Positions 51,690-60,925 of a stretch of DNA of 64,000 nt are shown in pieces. The stretch comes from Mariniblastus sp. Its GTDB lineage: Bacteria; Planctomycetota; Planctomycetia; Pirellulales; Pirellulaceae. The notes beneath the pieces were generated by a model, which saw only the letters and a list, made by a program, of their open reading frames with translations, was not told where the DNA came from and made no database searches. Location: assembly GCA_023300235.1 (NCBI GenBank), contig JALZWN010000125.1, positions 1-64,000 of the forward strand, given 5' to 3'. A program made the translations under genes and the position numbers. The first letter of the stretch is position 1; every line of letters starts with the position of its first letter.

Positions 51690-52211
51690 TCCTTTGTGAT
51701 TTGGAAACCGCTGAGCGATTTGCCTTGAAGTTGCTGAGTGGCTTTTTGTAAAACCGCTGGCTTTCAAAATCAAGAGTCGCTCAATTGCGCTTCCGTTTTA
51801 ATATCGAGTCGTCATGGGCTTGCGTTTTAAAAACCGCGAAGCCGACTCGCTCGGTGAACACCTATAACGCAAGTACAGCGCCAAAGGTTCAGAACACTCC
51901 TGAAGTTTCTTCAACAAATCGATTCGCCTTGAAAAAACGCTTAAACGCGATCGAATCCAACCGAACTAGCCGGCCCCGCCCGCTCATTGGCTCCCTAAAA
52001 ACGCCATCAAACTGACGACGCTGTGGTCAAACCGACCTCATCCCGCTCGCCACATCTACCCCATTCGAATGTTAAAGTTTGCGGGTGTTCGAGTTTCTCC
52101 GGCCCCCCGTTTTAAGTTAAACGCTAGCTAACCGACCTGCCGAATACGTAGATTGCTCGGGTTCCCGCCGCACGAAATGTGGTTGCATGGAAAACGATCC
52201 AGTATGTTCTG

Positions 52212-53471
52212 CCCTTTGCGAGATACGATTCAATGCAACTAATTAGTAACCAGCTTCTAGCAAACGTTTCTCGCTTCGGTCTCGGAGTGGCAATCGTCGC
52301 CTCAACCTTTGCTGGCCAAGCAAGTGCTCAAGTCACCGCCAAAATGACTGACATGGCACCTGTTTTAGCCAATCGCCTTGCGATCAGCCCAACTTCAGAA
52401 CAAGCCATCGAAACGATCCACCGTTACGCGTTGGACCAATCGGGCAACCTAATCGGCCAAGTTACCGTGATGGGCGACAAGCCAAGCGGGCTAAGCGTTT
52501 ACGCGATGCAAAACAGCGCTGTCGTTCACCAAGCAACGACCAACTCAATGGGCGAATTCACCATCACCACCGTCAAGCCTGGTCGATACTCGCTAGTCAT
52601 CGCTGGCCGAAATCAACTGGCCGCACAAGGCATCATGGTCGATCAAACGGCCACCAAAGCGACCAAAGACTTCATCCAACTATCCACAATCCAGACTTCC
52701 TACCAAGGCGTTCAAGACTTGGTTGCGACCGCTTTGCCAAAAGAAATTTCAATGACGCTGGGCAAAGCAGAAGGCGGACTCCAACAAGTTTCGGCGATGC
52801 TGTCTGACGCTCCAATCGCTCAGCAAGTTCGAATCATTAATGGAAACATCAAAGGGCAAATCACCTCGTTGGTCAACGAAGAAAACATCACTGGCACAAC
52901 CGTTCACTTGCTGCAAAACAGCAAGCCAGTTGCTCAAGTCGAAATCGACAGCGAAGGCATGTTCACCATCCCAGACACTGAAGCTGGCGTTTACGACTTG
53001 GTTGCGACTGCCGATACAGGCATGGCCGCCATGCGAATCGAAGCAATTGGCAACGACAACCCGATGAAAATGGTTTCCTTCGGCCAGCAAATTCCTACGG
53101 AACTGAACATTCCATTGGCCGAAGACTGCCCATGCAGCCAAGCCCAGTCAGTCGTCCAAGTCGACCAGCCGATTCCATCAAACGAGCCAATCGCGATGGA
53201 AGCTGCTTCTCAGAGCCCTGTTGAATACGCTTCCGAATCAATCGGCTGCGGCGGATCTTGCGGTGGTTGCTGTGGAGCAACAGGAAACTTTGCTAGTTCA
53301 ACTGGCCGAGTCCTCGGTGCTCGCGGTGGAGCAACTGGATTCATCGGCAGAAGCAGCGGACTCGCTGGCAGTGCAGGCATCGGTCGCCTGCTAACCCTTG
53401 CCTCACTCGGCGGTGCAGTCACTGCACTTGCAGACGACGAAGATGCACCTGCTTCAAACGCAAGCAACTAA
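52212..53471 (+). CDS. Secreted carboxypeptidase-regulatory-like protein with Cys/Gly-rich and hydrophobic-acidic C-terminus
   Basis: GQVTVMGDKPSGLSVYAMQNSAVVHQATTNSMGEFTITTVKPGRYSLVIAG repeated; CGGSCGGCCG; GRLLTLASLGGAVTALADDEDAPASNASN; ATG at 52212 within ORF 52179-53471. Confidence 0.7.
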   Translation, partial: PFARYDSMQLISNQLLANVSRFGLGVAIVASTFAGQASAQVTAKMTDMAPVLANRLAISPTSEQAIETIHRYALDQSGNLIGQVTVMGDKPSGLSVYAMQNSAVVHQATTNSMGEFTITTVKPGRYSLVIAGRNQLAAQGIMVDQTATKATKDFIQLSTIQTSYQGVQDLVATALPKEISMTLGKAEGGLQQVSAMLSDAPIAQQVRIINGNIKGQITSLVNEENITGTTVHLLQNSKPVAQVEIDSEGMFTIPDTEAGVYDLVATADTGMAAMRIEAIGNDNPMKMVSFGQQIPTELNIPLAEDCPCSQAQSVVQVDQPIPSNEPIAMEAASQSPVEYASESIGCGGSCGGCCGATGNFASSTGRVLGARGGATGFIGRSSGLAGSAGIGRLLTLASLGGAVTALADDEDAPASNASN

Positions 53472-53573
53472 TCGCTTGCCCTGCAACCTTTTAGAACGAC
53501 GCAGTTTCTGTTTTGTTGCGAAGCGCTGGGACAAGTAATCCGGTTCGACCGAACCATATCATTTTGCAAAACG

Positions 53574-53604
53574 AAAGCACCGGTAAATCGCCGGTGCTTT
53601 TTTG
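53574..53604 (+). terminator. Rho-independent terminator
   Basis: AAAGCACCGG-taaatcg-CCGGTGCTTTTTT. Confidence 0.88.
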
Positions 53605-53617
53605 CTGCGCGGTGGAA

Positions 53618-53922
53618 GCCCGACGCGTTCGCGAGGAACCGATAGTCGCCTTTCACTCCGTGAAAGTAGCGCTACCTCCGGCGGACATTCGCAAAGCGGT
53701 TGGCTCTGAATGAACAGTGGTCTTGCCGTTTATCTCAAGAACTGCACAGGAGTGACTGGATGAGAGATTTGTCGAGTGCACCTTAGCTTTGTAGGAATGC
53801 TGTCCTGCTTGTCCGTCCATGCAAACGCTTCTTTCACGAAGTGAAAGGCGACTATCTGCGCATGACTAAATGAACAAGCCGGTTAGCGGGGACCTGTGGA
53901 AATCCTCGCTAACACGTCGGGC
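53618..53922. repeat. Nested inverted-repeat element (REP/MITE-like)
   Basis: Outer arms 53618-53636 GCCCGACGCGTTCGCGAGG / 53904-53922 CCTCGCTAACACGTCGGGC; inner arms 53641-53666 GATAGTCGCCTTTCACTCCGTGAAAG / 53831-53856 CTTTCACGAAGTGAAAGGCGACTATC. Confidence 0.75.
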
Positions 53923-53987
53923 TACTCTTCATAGGCCCTTACTAAAATGCAAAACTGATTCCCTATAGCTATTACAACAAGATTGTA

Positions 53988-54015
53988 TTGTGGCGCAAAT
54001 TAATACTGCTAAAAT
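53988..54015 (+). promoter_or_regulatory. Candidate sigma70-type promoter for the retron ncRNA
   Basis: TTGTGG (53988-53993) - 16 nt - TAAAAT (54010-54015); predicted start about 54022, at the a1 segment. Confidence 0.4.
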
Positions 54016-54022
54016 CGATCCA

Positions 54023-54194
54023 AGTCTTGGTGGCGCAATGCGCAGGTCGATGTTTCGTCGACCGAGAACCCGTAGTGGCTCTAGATAGAACTGCAATCGT
54101 AAGCATCCGCTAACGATTGTCTTTGCAAGACTAACTACGAGAGACTCCGACTGGATGTCTCTCGTAGATTTTCGTTGCTTACCCGACCAAGACT
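54023..54194 (+). ncRNA. Candidate retron msr-msd non-coding RNA
   Basis: a1 AGTCTTGGT (54023-54031) complementary to a2 ACCAAGACT (54186-54194); hairpin GGTCGATG-TTT-CGTCGACC (54045-54063); hairpin 54094-54119; 11-bp hairpin CTACGAGAGAC/GTCTCTCGTAG (54135-54167); directly 5' of the retron RT. Confidence 0.62.
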
Positions 54195-54198
54195 AGCC

Positions 54199-55101
54199 AT
54201 GACACTGCTCTTTCGATTTCTTGCTTGGCTCTCACGACTCTTCGCTGGTGGACGAACCGTCAAAGAATTGGCTGCCCGAATTGGCGTTTCAATTGACGAA
54301 CTTAAAAGCGTAGATCTCAGCTACCGACAAACCAGCATCCCCAAGAAGTCTGGCAAACGACGAAAACTCAACGTACCCAACGATGACCTAAAAGCGATGC
54401 AGCGCAGAATCTTGCACCGCCTGCTCAAAAAACTTCGCAGCCACGGCCTAGCAACGGGTTTCAAACCCGGCGTCTCTTTTGTTGACAATGCGAGATGCCA
54501 TCAAGCACAAGCAGTTGTAATCCGCATCGACCTAGTTGACTTCTTTCCGTCGATCAAACGCAGTATGGTCCAGCACTACTTCCGCAAAATCGGATGGGGG
54601 CGCCAAGCCGCGAAACTTCTCTGCAAGCTGACGACACACAACGACAGCCTGCCACAAGGTGCACCGACCAGCCCCATGATCAGCAACTTAGTTTGTTTTT
54701 TGATGGATATTCGTTTTTCTCTTATCTGCGATGAATACGACCTCATTTACACTCGCTACGCCGATGACATCACTATTTCTTCGCACCACGAAAACGTTGA
54801 TGTCCACCATGTCCTTTCTGAAGCACTTCGCATCATTCGCAGCTACGGCTTCCAGCCACACTTTGGCAAAAAGTTTGACGTCCGCCGATCGCATCAACGC
54901 CAAATGGTCACAGGGCTGGTCGTCAACGAACGAGCCAATTTGACACGAGAAAAAAGACGCTGGCTGCGCGCGGTTCAGCACCGAAAAAAGCTCGCCCAGG
55001 CGGGTGGTTACCTCGGCCCACGTCCGACGCTAACCGACGAACAACTCGAAGGCTGGCGGAGCCTACAAAACATGATCGACCAAACGGTCGACATCGATTG
55101 A
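54199..55101 (+). CDS. Retron-type reverse transcriptase
   Basis: VDNARCHQAQ (NAxxH), IDLVDFFPSIKRS, LPQGAPTSPMISNLVC, YTRYADDITISS, RQMVTGLVVNERANL (VTG). Confidence 0.95.
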   Translation: MTLLFRFLAWLSRLFAGGRTVKELAARIGVSIDELKSVDLSYRQTSIPKKSGKRRKLNVPNDDLKAMQRRILHRLLKKLRSHGLATGFKPGVSFVDNARCHQAQAVVIRIDLVDFFPSIKRSMVQHYFRKIGWGRQAAKLLCKLTTHNDSLPQGAPTSPMISNLVCFLMDIRFSLICDEYDLIYTRYADDITISSHHENVDVHHVLSEALRIIRSYGFQPHFGKKFDVRRSHQRQMVTGLVVNERANLTREKRRWLRAVQHRKKLAQAGGYLGPRPTLTDEQLEGWRSLQNMIDQTVDID

Positions 55102-55238
55102 CACCGCCATAGGCTATGGCGCTCTAAAACCAACTAAGGGCCTATCTCGCAATCTCTTAAGCGATGCCTCTTCTACTTTGTCGCGAAGTATTGGGATAAA
55201 CAAAGATAAGCACTTACTTTTGCACCCGCCCCCCGCTT

Positions 55239-56159
55239 CTACTTCACTAACACGCCTCCAATAAAACTCTCCAGCCGTCGCCAGTCTTCGACGACATGTC
55301 GTTTTTGCGACGCGTTGAAGTTGCTCACATTTCCGGCCTCGCGTGTGTAATGAAACGTCGCCAATTCAAGCGAGTCGCCACCAAAAGCCGCATGCATTCG
55401 CGTCGTATGCTTTTTGTGGTCATCGACAAACACAATCGCCTTAAACGATTTCTTGGGCTCCATCCGCGCCAATAACGTTCGCAGCATATAACCTTTGTCC
55501 TGCCCCGCTGTCATGTAGATTCCACGAGCGTACGTTACCGGTCGAAGCTGATCTTTAAGCTTCCAAACAATCTCCGACGAAAGACCATGAGCGTCTGGAT
55601 TCTCAGGATCAAAAGGCAAAAATCGCCCTCGCGATTCTTTGATACGTGGAGCCGTTAACGAAAGGTCATAACCGTTTCGCTTCAGCTCTCTTTCAGTCGC
55701 GTCACGGAAACCATACCCTCGCGACGTCAACACAACCGTCGCCAACCCCAACCGCTGAATCTCTGCCAAATGTTCCGGCAACTTCGGCTCCGGCGGATGC
55801 ATCTTGCTCAACGCAAACAACGTTCCCTGCACCTCAAGCAGACCATCAAAATCAGCCGCGACCAAATCCGCCGATGCAGGCTCATCTTTCAACAGCTCCG
55901 TTTGCCAGTTGTACCACTGGTCACTGCCCAGATCTTGATTCATCGCCAACAACGTATTGTCGACATCCAAAACAACCAGCACATCTTCAGCCGAATACTT
56001 TGCCGCCAACTCCTTACTCTTGTCAGCAACGTGCGAAAAATCTGCCGTCGTGTATGACGCTCTTGCCCCCGCCGCAACCGGCCGGGCCGTTTGAGCACGT
56101 GCAGACGCATTTAGAACAAGAATCAGGAAGAGCGACCAAAAGACAGATCTTGGCATCAT
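55239..56159 (-). CDS. Secreted HAD-superfamily protein (DUF2608-like)
   Basis: Signal peptide; VLVVLDVDNTLLAMNQDLGSDQWYNWQ (DxDNT); KAIVFVDDHKKH. Confidence 0.78.
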   Translation of the reverse strand: MMPRSVFWSLFLILVLNASARAQTARPVAAGARASYTTADFSHVADKSKELAAKYSAEDVLVVLDVDNTLLAMNQDLGSDQWYNWQTELLKDEPASADLVAADFDGLLEVQGTLFALSKMHPPEPKLPEHLAEIQRLGLATVVLTSRGYGFRDATERELKRNGYDLSLTAPRIKESRGRFLPFDPENPDAHGLSSEIVWKLKDQLRPVTYARGIYMTAGQDKGYMLRTLLARMEPKKSFKAIVFVDDHKKHTTRMHAAFGGDSLELATFHYTREAGNVSNFNASQKRHVVEDWRRLESFIGGVLVK

Positions 56160-56312
56160 TGAAAACCTCGAAGAACAAAACGCTTCATCGTAGAAAGTAT
56201 CACCACGCGACTAAACCAATTGTACTGCCGGCTATCGGGATAAGCACTAAGTGCATTCGCGGTTCTAAAAAGTCCTGACTGAAGCAACGGTCCTGTAAAT
56301 ACAACCTGCGAG

Positions 56313-58586
56313 CTAAAGATTCTTTAACGCCGACTCCAAATCCTCTAAGTCTTCATCCTGAGCCTGCCCTCGCGTTTTTTTCAAAATCGTTCGGGCACGC
56401 TTGTTCGCCAATTCGGTGAGCGCATCGACCTTCTTCCCCACGCCGACCCAGCAATCAGCAAGCTTCTTCGCAACCTCGCCATCGGCGGCAGTAAAGTTGC
56501 GATCGTGGTCGCCGATGAACTTGTAATCTTCACTGGAGCTGCGAGCAAAATGGTTCATCGCTTCGTCCCAATCCTCAGACACCGCCAGAAAAAAGATTCC
56601 CATGTTTCGATTGGACCTTCCATCATCGGGATCAACCAACAACTTCTTAGCCGCAACTCGGGCTTGCTCCGTGACGCGTGCTAACTGTTCAAACCGGTCC
56701 AAATGCTGCTGATACTTTTTGAACCTCATTTGGTCCTTCAACCCCTTGGCAATCATTTTCCCTCCGACGGCCAACTTACCGGCGACCTCAAATTCATATT
56801 GACGTTCGGCTCGACCGATCGCAGGATCAAGCTCCGCAATCACCGCTCGCTGGATGGTCGAACTAGTACCCGCTCGACGTGCCGAATCGGCAAAAACCGC
56901 CAATACATCTTTCCATTGGTCGTAATCAAAATCGTCCATCATCCGTTTGGTCAGCGCAAAGGCAGACTCGATATCCCCTGCCAACAAATACAAACGCCGT
57001 GCTTCCAACAACGCCACAAACTCTGATTCTGCATTGCCGCTATCACCAGCAGCCGACGCCACCGAACTCGCCAAAGCTTTCAATTCCGTCCGCTGTGCAC
57101 TACCCGTTTTACCGGATAGTTTTCCTGCGGACTCCTTGGATAATTTTTTCAACTCCTTCCTCACCACGCTAGGTGCAGGAGTCTTCTTAAGTCCCTTGGT
57201 TGGGAACCCTTCAGTCAAAACCAACAACAATTGGCCTCTTGCGCTCAGCACTCGGATGACTTCTATACTCTCCAAATTCGAATCGCTGGACATTTGCCCT
57301 CGCAGCCCAACCACTGGCTGTCGATCAGCATCGGTGGCTGTCGGCACAGGCGAACCGGCAAGCGTTTGCGAGTAAGCCCGCTCGGGCAACAACGTTTTGT
57401 CGCCGATTTGCATGAACTCAGACCGAACTTCCGCCAAATCCAGCTGTCCAAATTGAATCGCGGAAACGGCATAACCTGGCTTGGCGATCATCGATTGCCA
57501 CTGGCCAACCTCTTGCCCGATAGTGTCTCCAGCGGAGAGCCCTGCTTCGTTCAGGTAAATCGGTTTCACGCCGGTAACTCGACCTGCATCAGCACAAATC
57601 GCCACTCCCACCAGCAATCGCCCATTCAGCAAAGCGCTACTGGGCAAAACGTCATCCGCTGTTTCGCTTACGCCGCCCGACGTTTCAGACTCGGCTTCAA
57701 AAAAGCTCGCCGCGGCCGCTTTTCGATTGCTCGCGAACAACGATCCCGTCACCATCGCTGGCTTAGGATACTTTGCTAATTCGTATTGCAGATTTTCCAG
57801 CGAACTCGGCTGATCCGATTCAAAAGGTCTCATCAACTGGTCAAGATTCAGCCGGTTGGAATCGCCCACCGCACCGACATCCAACGTAAACGAACCCCCT
57901 TGGGTCTTTAGCAAGAATTCGGCTCGAACTTGATGCATGCCCGGTGAGATCGTTCGCGTGCCTTTGACGGGTCCGGGTTCGAATTGACTTGTGTTGTCCA
58001 AAATCAACTGATCATCGATCCAAAGCCGAGCACTATTCGTTGAGATCAGAGAAAATTCACATGGCTGCTCCGTATTCGTTTCCCAATAGCCTTCGAGTTG
58101 CAGCCCTTTGGCATTCTTCGCCATCGCCAAATTGGCAATCGAAGTGAGCATGCCCGATCGAGTCGCCGGAACTTTAGCAAAGTCTGGCATCCCAAAAGAA
58201 TCGCTCTCAAAATAGCGGTACACCAACCCCGGCATACTAGGCCGTTGAAAATTCTGGCGATCCACTTTTGCCACCGGCACCGTAGCTTTAGGCTTGGCCG
58301 GTTTGGATTTTCGTTGCTGAGTCTTTTGCTTCGGTTTAACGTCTTGGTCCTGCCGAGCCTTCTTAAACTCTTGAATTTCTTGCGCCACCGACCGATCAGT
58401 TTCCACCTGCTTAGGATCATCAGCAGGTCTCACAATTTGCAAAATCCAAAACGCAGCCGCCGCGGCCGCAGCCGCTCCCCCCACCCAAGCAGTGACCATC
58501 GTCAACGCTTGAGCGATACCGCCGGAAGACTTCTTCGTTTTTCTCTCCCTGATCGGGGCTTCAGGACCAGTGTTAATCTCAGGCAT
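56313..58586 (-). CDS. Large membrane-anchored protein with PA14-like domain
   Basis: N-terminal TM segment; QLEGYWETNTEQPCEFSLISTNSARLWIDDQLILDN...GMHQVRAEFLLKTQGGSFTLDV resembles PA14. Confidence 0.6.
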   Translation of the reverse strand: MPEINTGPEAPIRERKTKKSSGGIAQALTMVTAWVGGAAAAAAAAFWILQIVRPADDPKQVETDRSVAQEIQEFKKARQDQDVKPKQKTQQRKSKPAKPKATVPVAKVDRQNFQRPSMPGLVYRYFESDSFGMPDFAKVPATRSGMLTSIANLAMAKNAKGLQLEGYWETNTEQPCEFSLISTNSARLWIDDQLILDNTSQFEPGPVKGTRTISPGMHQVRAEFLLKTQGGSFTLDVGAVGDSNRLNLDQLMRPFESDQPSSLENLQYELAKYPKPAMVTGSLFASNRKAAAASFFEAESETSGGVSETADDVLPSSALLNGRLLVGVAICADAGRVTGVKPIYLNEAGLSAGDTIGQEVGQWQSMIAKPGYAVSAIQFGQLDLAEVRSEFMQIGDKTLLPERAYSQTLAGSPVPTATDADRQPVVGLRGQMSSDSNLESIEVIRVLSARGQLLLVLTEGFPTKGLKKTPAPSVVRKELKKLSKESAGKLSGKTGSAQRTELKALASSVASAAGDSGNAESEFVALLEARRLYLLAGDIESAFALTKRMMDDFDYDQWKDVLAVFADSARRAGTSSTIQRAVIAELDPAIGRAERQYEFEVAGKLAVGGKMIAKGLKDQMRFKKYQQHLDRFEQLARVTEQARVAAKKLLVDPDDGRSNRNMGIFFLAVSEDWDEAMNHFARSSSEDYKFIGDHDRNFTAADGEVAKKLADCWVGVGKKVDALTELANKRARTILKKTRGQAQDEDLEDLESALKNL

Positions 58587-58889
58587 CACAAATTCTCGGA
58601 AAGTGGGTTGATATAGAGCAAGCAGTGGAAAGGCAGCCACTATTGTTAACAAAATATCGCTCTCCGTCAAAACGCTGCTCCAAAGAATAACGAATCAACA
58701 GCACAGCACCGTCAAGCCAACATAACGACCGGCGCGGTCACCTAAATAGCCCACCAAGCAGCCAAAACGAATCGACTAACGAATCGACTAAACAGAGCAA
58801 TTTCAGGTTTCCGACAACGTCCTTCCCGTCAAGTTCGCCTCTGAGCCTGCTACCTTGTGAGAATTTTGTACAATCGCAATAATTCCCGC

Positions 58890-59945
58890 ATGTCCGAATT
58901 ATCACAAAACAAAATCATCGCCGACTTCGCCGCCCTCAAAAACCGGGCCTGTCTAACCCACTCGATCCGTGCCGCCAACGAGCTGGGTATTTTCAAAGCC
59001 TTGGCGGTCGGGCAACGCACCGCCGAACAACTGGCTGCCGACATCGACGCCCAACCAGGCCCAGTCGCGGCACTGATGAAGGTCATCGCTCGCAGCGAAT
59101 TGATCGAGCAATACGATGACGACTTCGCGCTATCCACGCTCGGCCGACTGGTCCCCGAAGCTTACTTTGATTTTGGCGATTCGCATTGGCAGCAACTGGC
59201 ACAACACGTGCGTACCGGCCAGCCCGCCAAAGTTGACGGAGCCAAAGTCGCCAACGATGAACAGCCGTCGGCCAACATGGCCTACCAAATCCAACAAGCC
59301 TCCGAAGAGTGGATGCTCACGCCAACCGCTCTGGTCGTCGCACAAGCACTCGACATCGGCAACTCGCGAAAGGGGCTGAACATTCTTGAACTCGGTTGCG
59401 GTTCGGCCGTCTTCGGCGCTACGCTAGCCCATGCCGACCCCACGTCGCGGTTGACCCTCGTCGACACCCAGCCCGAGATCGTTCGGGCCAAGTCGACTTG
59501 TGAAAGCGTGCAGATTCTTTCTCGCACCGCGTTGATTGAAGCCCAACAATGGCGCGACGTCGAGGTGATTGATTTGGCCGACACGGCCGAGGACGACGAT
59601 TCGGCCATGGTGGCTCAACCGACTTTTGATTTGATCATCGTCCATAAAAAAATCCACCTCGCGCCGCTCAACGAAACCGCAGCGTTGATGAAAAAGCTGG
59701 GAGCATTGTTGCTAAAACGCGGAGGAGAGCTGGCGATCATCGACGCCTTTCCTGGACAAGCTGCTGGCGACGAATACCGCGAAGTGGTCGAACTGGAATA
59801 CGGCTTACGCCACTCACCCGGCCAGATGCACCACCCGCGTGACCTCGAGCCGGCACTCAAGGCAGCCGGTTTTGCCAGCGTTCAATTCGCACACCTGCCG
59901 GCCGAGCCGCACCTGTACGGTTTGATTCTGGCCGCCAAAGGATAG
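58890..59945 (+). CDS. SAM-dependent O-methyltransferase (two-domain, hydroxyneurosporene/acetylserotonin type)
   Basis: N-terminal winged-helix dimerisation-like domain; LNILELGCGSAVFGATLAHADPTSRLTLVD SAM-binding motif. Confidence 0.85.
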   Translation: MSELSQNKIIADFAALKNRACLTHSIRAANELGIFKALAVGQRTAEQLAADIDAQPGPVAALMKVIARSELIEQYDDDFALSTLGRLVPEAYFDFGDSHWQQLAQHVRTGQPAKVDGAKVANDEQPSANMAYQIQQASEEWMLTPTALVVAQALDIGNSRKGLNILELGCGSAVFGATLAHADPTSRLTLVDTQPEIVRAKSTCESVQILSRTALIEAQQWRDVEVIDLADTAEDDDSAMVAQPTFDLIIVHKKIHLAPLNETAALMKKLGALLLKRGGELAIIDAFPGQAAGDEYREVVELEYGLRHSPGQMHHPRDLEPALKAAGFASVQFAHLPAEPHLYGLILAAKG

Positions 59946-60032
59946 TTACCAGAGCCCAGCGAATGAGAGCGAGCGGAGCAACGAAAACTTTTACTGCAAA
60001 CGGTTTACCAAACACGGATGCAAAAAAGCTCG

Positions 60033-60599
60033 TTATTTATTCACCGTCACATCACCGACGGTCATGTACAACACCGCACCTCGGTCCTCCGCTAGAAAAG
60101 CCCCTTTGGCGTTTCCAAGCTTCGCGGCCGTTGCCGTAAACCCCCAAGCATCATCTTCGGTACAAGTCAGCTTGGGGCTGGTAAACCTTACCAGCTCATT
60201 CCTTTTTCCAAACTGCAACGCGAGCTCCGCATGATTGCAGCACGATTCTTGAACGTCTGGATGAGCCCACGCCCACAAAAACGTTTTGTCTCTAATGTTG
60301 TAAGTGCCAACCATTTGCGCCGGCGCCGTCACCACCGCCCCATCGGCAAAAGTGAACGAAACCACGCCATCGTCTTGATTCAAATTCCAGCTTAACTGCT
60401 GACCAAACCCCCAATTGGCTGCGTGCGCAGCGGTCTGCTCCAACAGCTCAGCCCGCGCCTGCTGAATGAATTCATCCGGCGGCACGCTGCTGCGTCTTTG
60501 AGAACAACTCACCACCAGTACCGCGACAAAGATAAACACCGCAAGGATCACGTAGCGAAATTGTGAGAGCATGTCAGATAGCAAAGCAACTACATCCAA
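60033..60599 (-). CDS. DUF6882-like hypothetical protein
   Basis: MVGTYNIRDKTFLWAWAHPDVQESC pattern; N-terminal TM segment. Confidence 0.6.
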   Translation of the reverse strand: MDVVALLSDMLSQFRYVILAVFIFVAVLVVSCSQRRSSVPPDEFIQQARAELLEQTAAHAANWGFGQQLSWNLNQDDGVVSFTFADGAVVTAPAQMVGTYNIRDKTFLWAWAHPDVQESCCNHAELALQFGKRNELVRFTSPKLTCTEDDAWGFTATAAKLGNAKGAFLAEDRGAVLYMTVGDVTVNK

Positions 60600-60925
60600 A
60601 ATAAATCATGTTGAACTGAACGTCGTAAAACGTTTCACCAACTCAATGAAACCTCTTTCCCAACACCGTAAATATAACGCCCCAGCTCCCCTTCACAAAG
60701 ACAAGTAGTCCCGTGCTTTCTCTTGAAAAAACGGAATTTCAGCCGGCCAAAACATACCTGCAGGCCCCCAACTGAGCTGGCTGCAAAACGCCGATTCTCC
60801 TAGAGTTCTCCCTTGGCTTTGAATCGCACGCCGCAGGATGCGCCGTCGGAAGCCAGACCGGTACGTTTAACCTGAAAACCAAAACGTCGCCGAAGCTCAA
60901 ACATGTGCCGCAAGGAGGCGGACCC

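Noticed and set aside
54126-54132. Alternative a2 (CAAGACT) pairing with a1
   Set aside because: Only 7 bp and would exclude the 11-bp hairpin; the 9-bp pairing with 54186-54194 preserves retron order
54175-54198. TTG start of the retron RT at 54175
   Set aside because: The a2 segment (54186-54194) would lie inside the CDS; ATG at 54199 is more plausible
55239-56159. HAD/DUF2608 protein as retron effector
   Set aside because: Convergent orientation, own signal peptide, no known retron association; likely an unrelated neighbour
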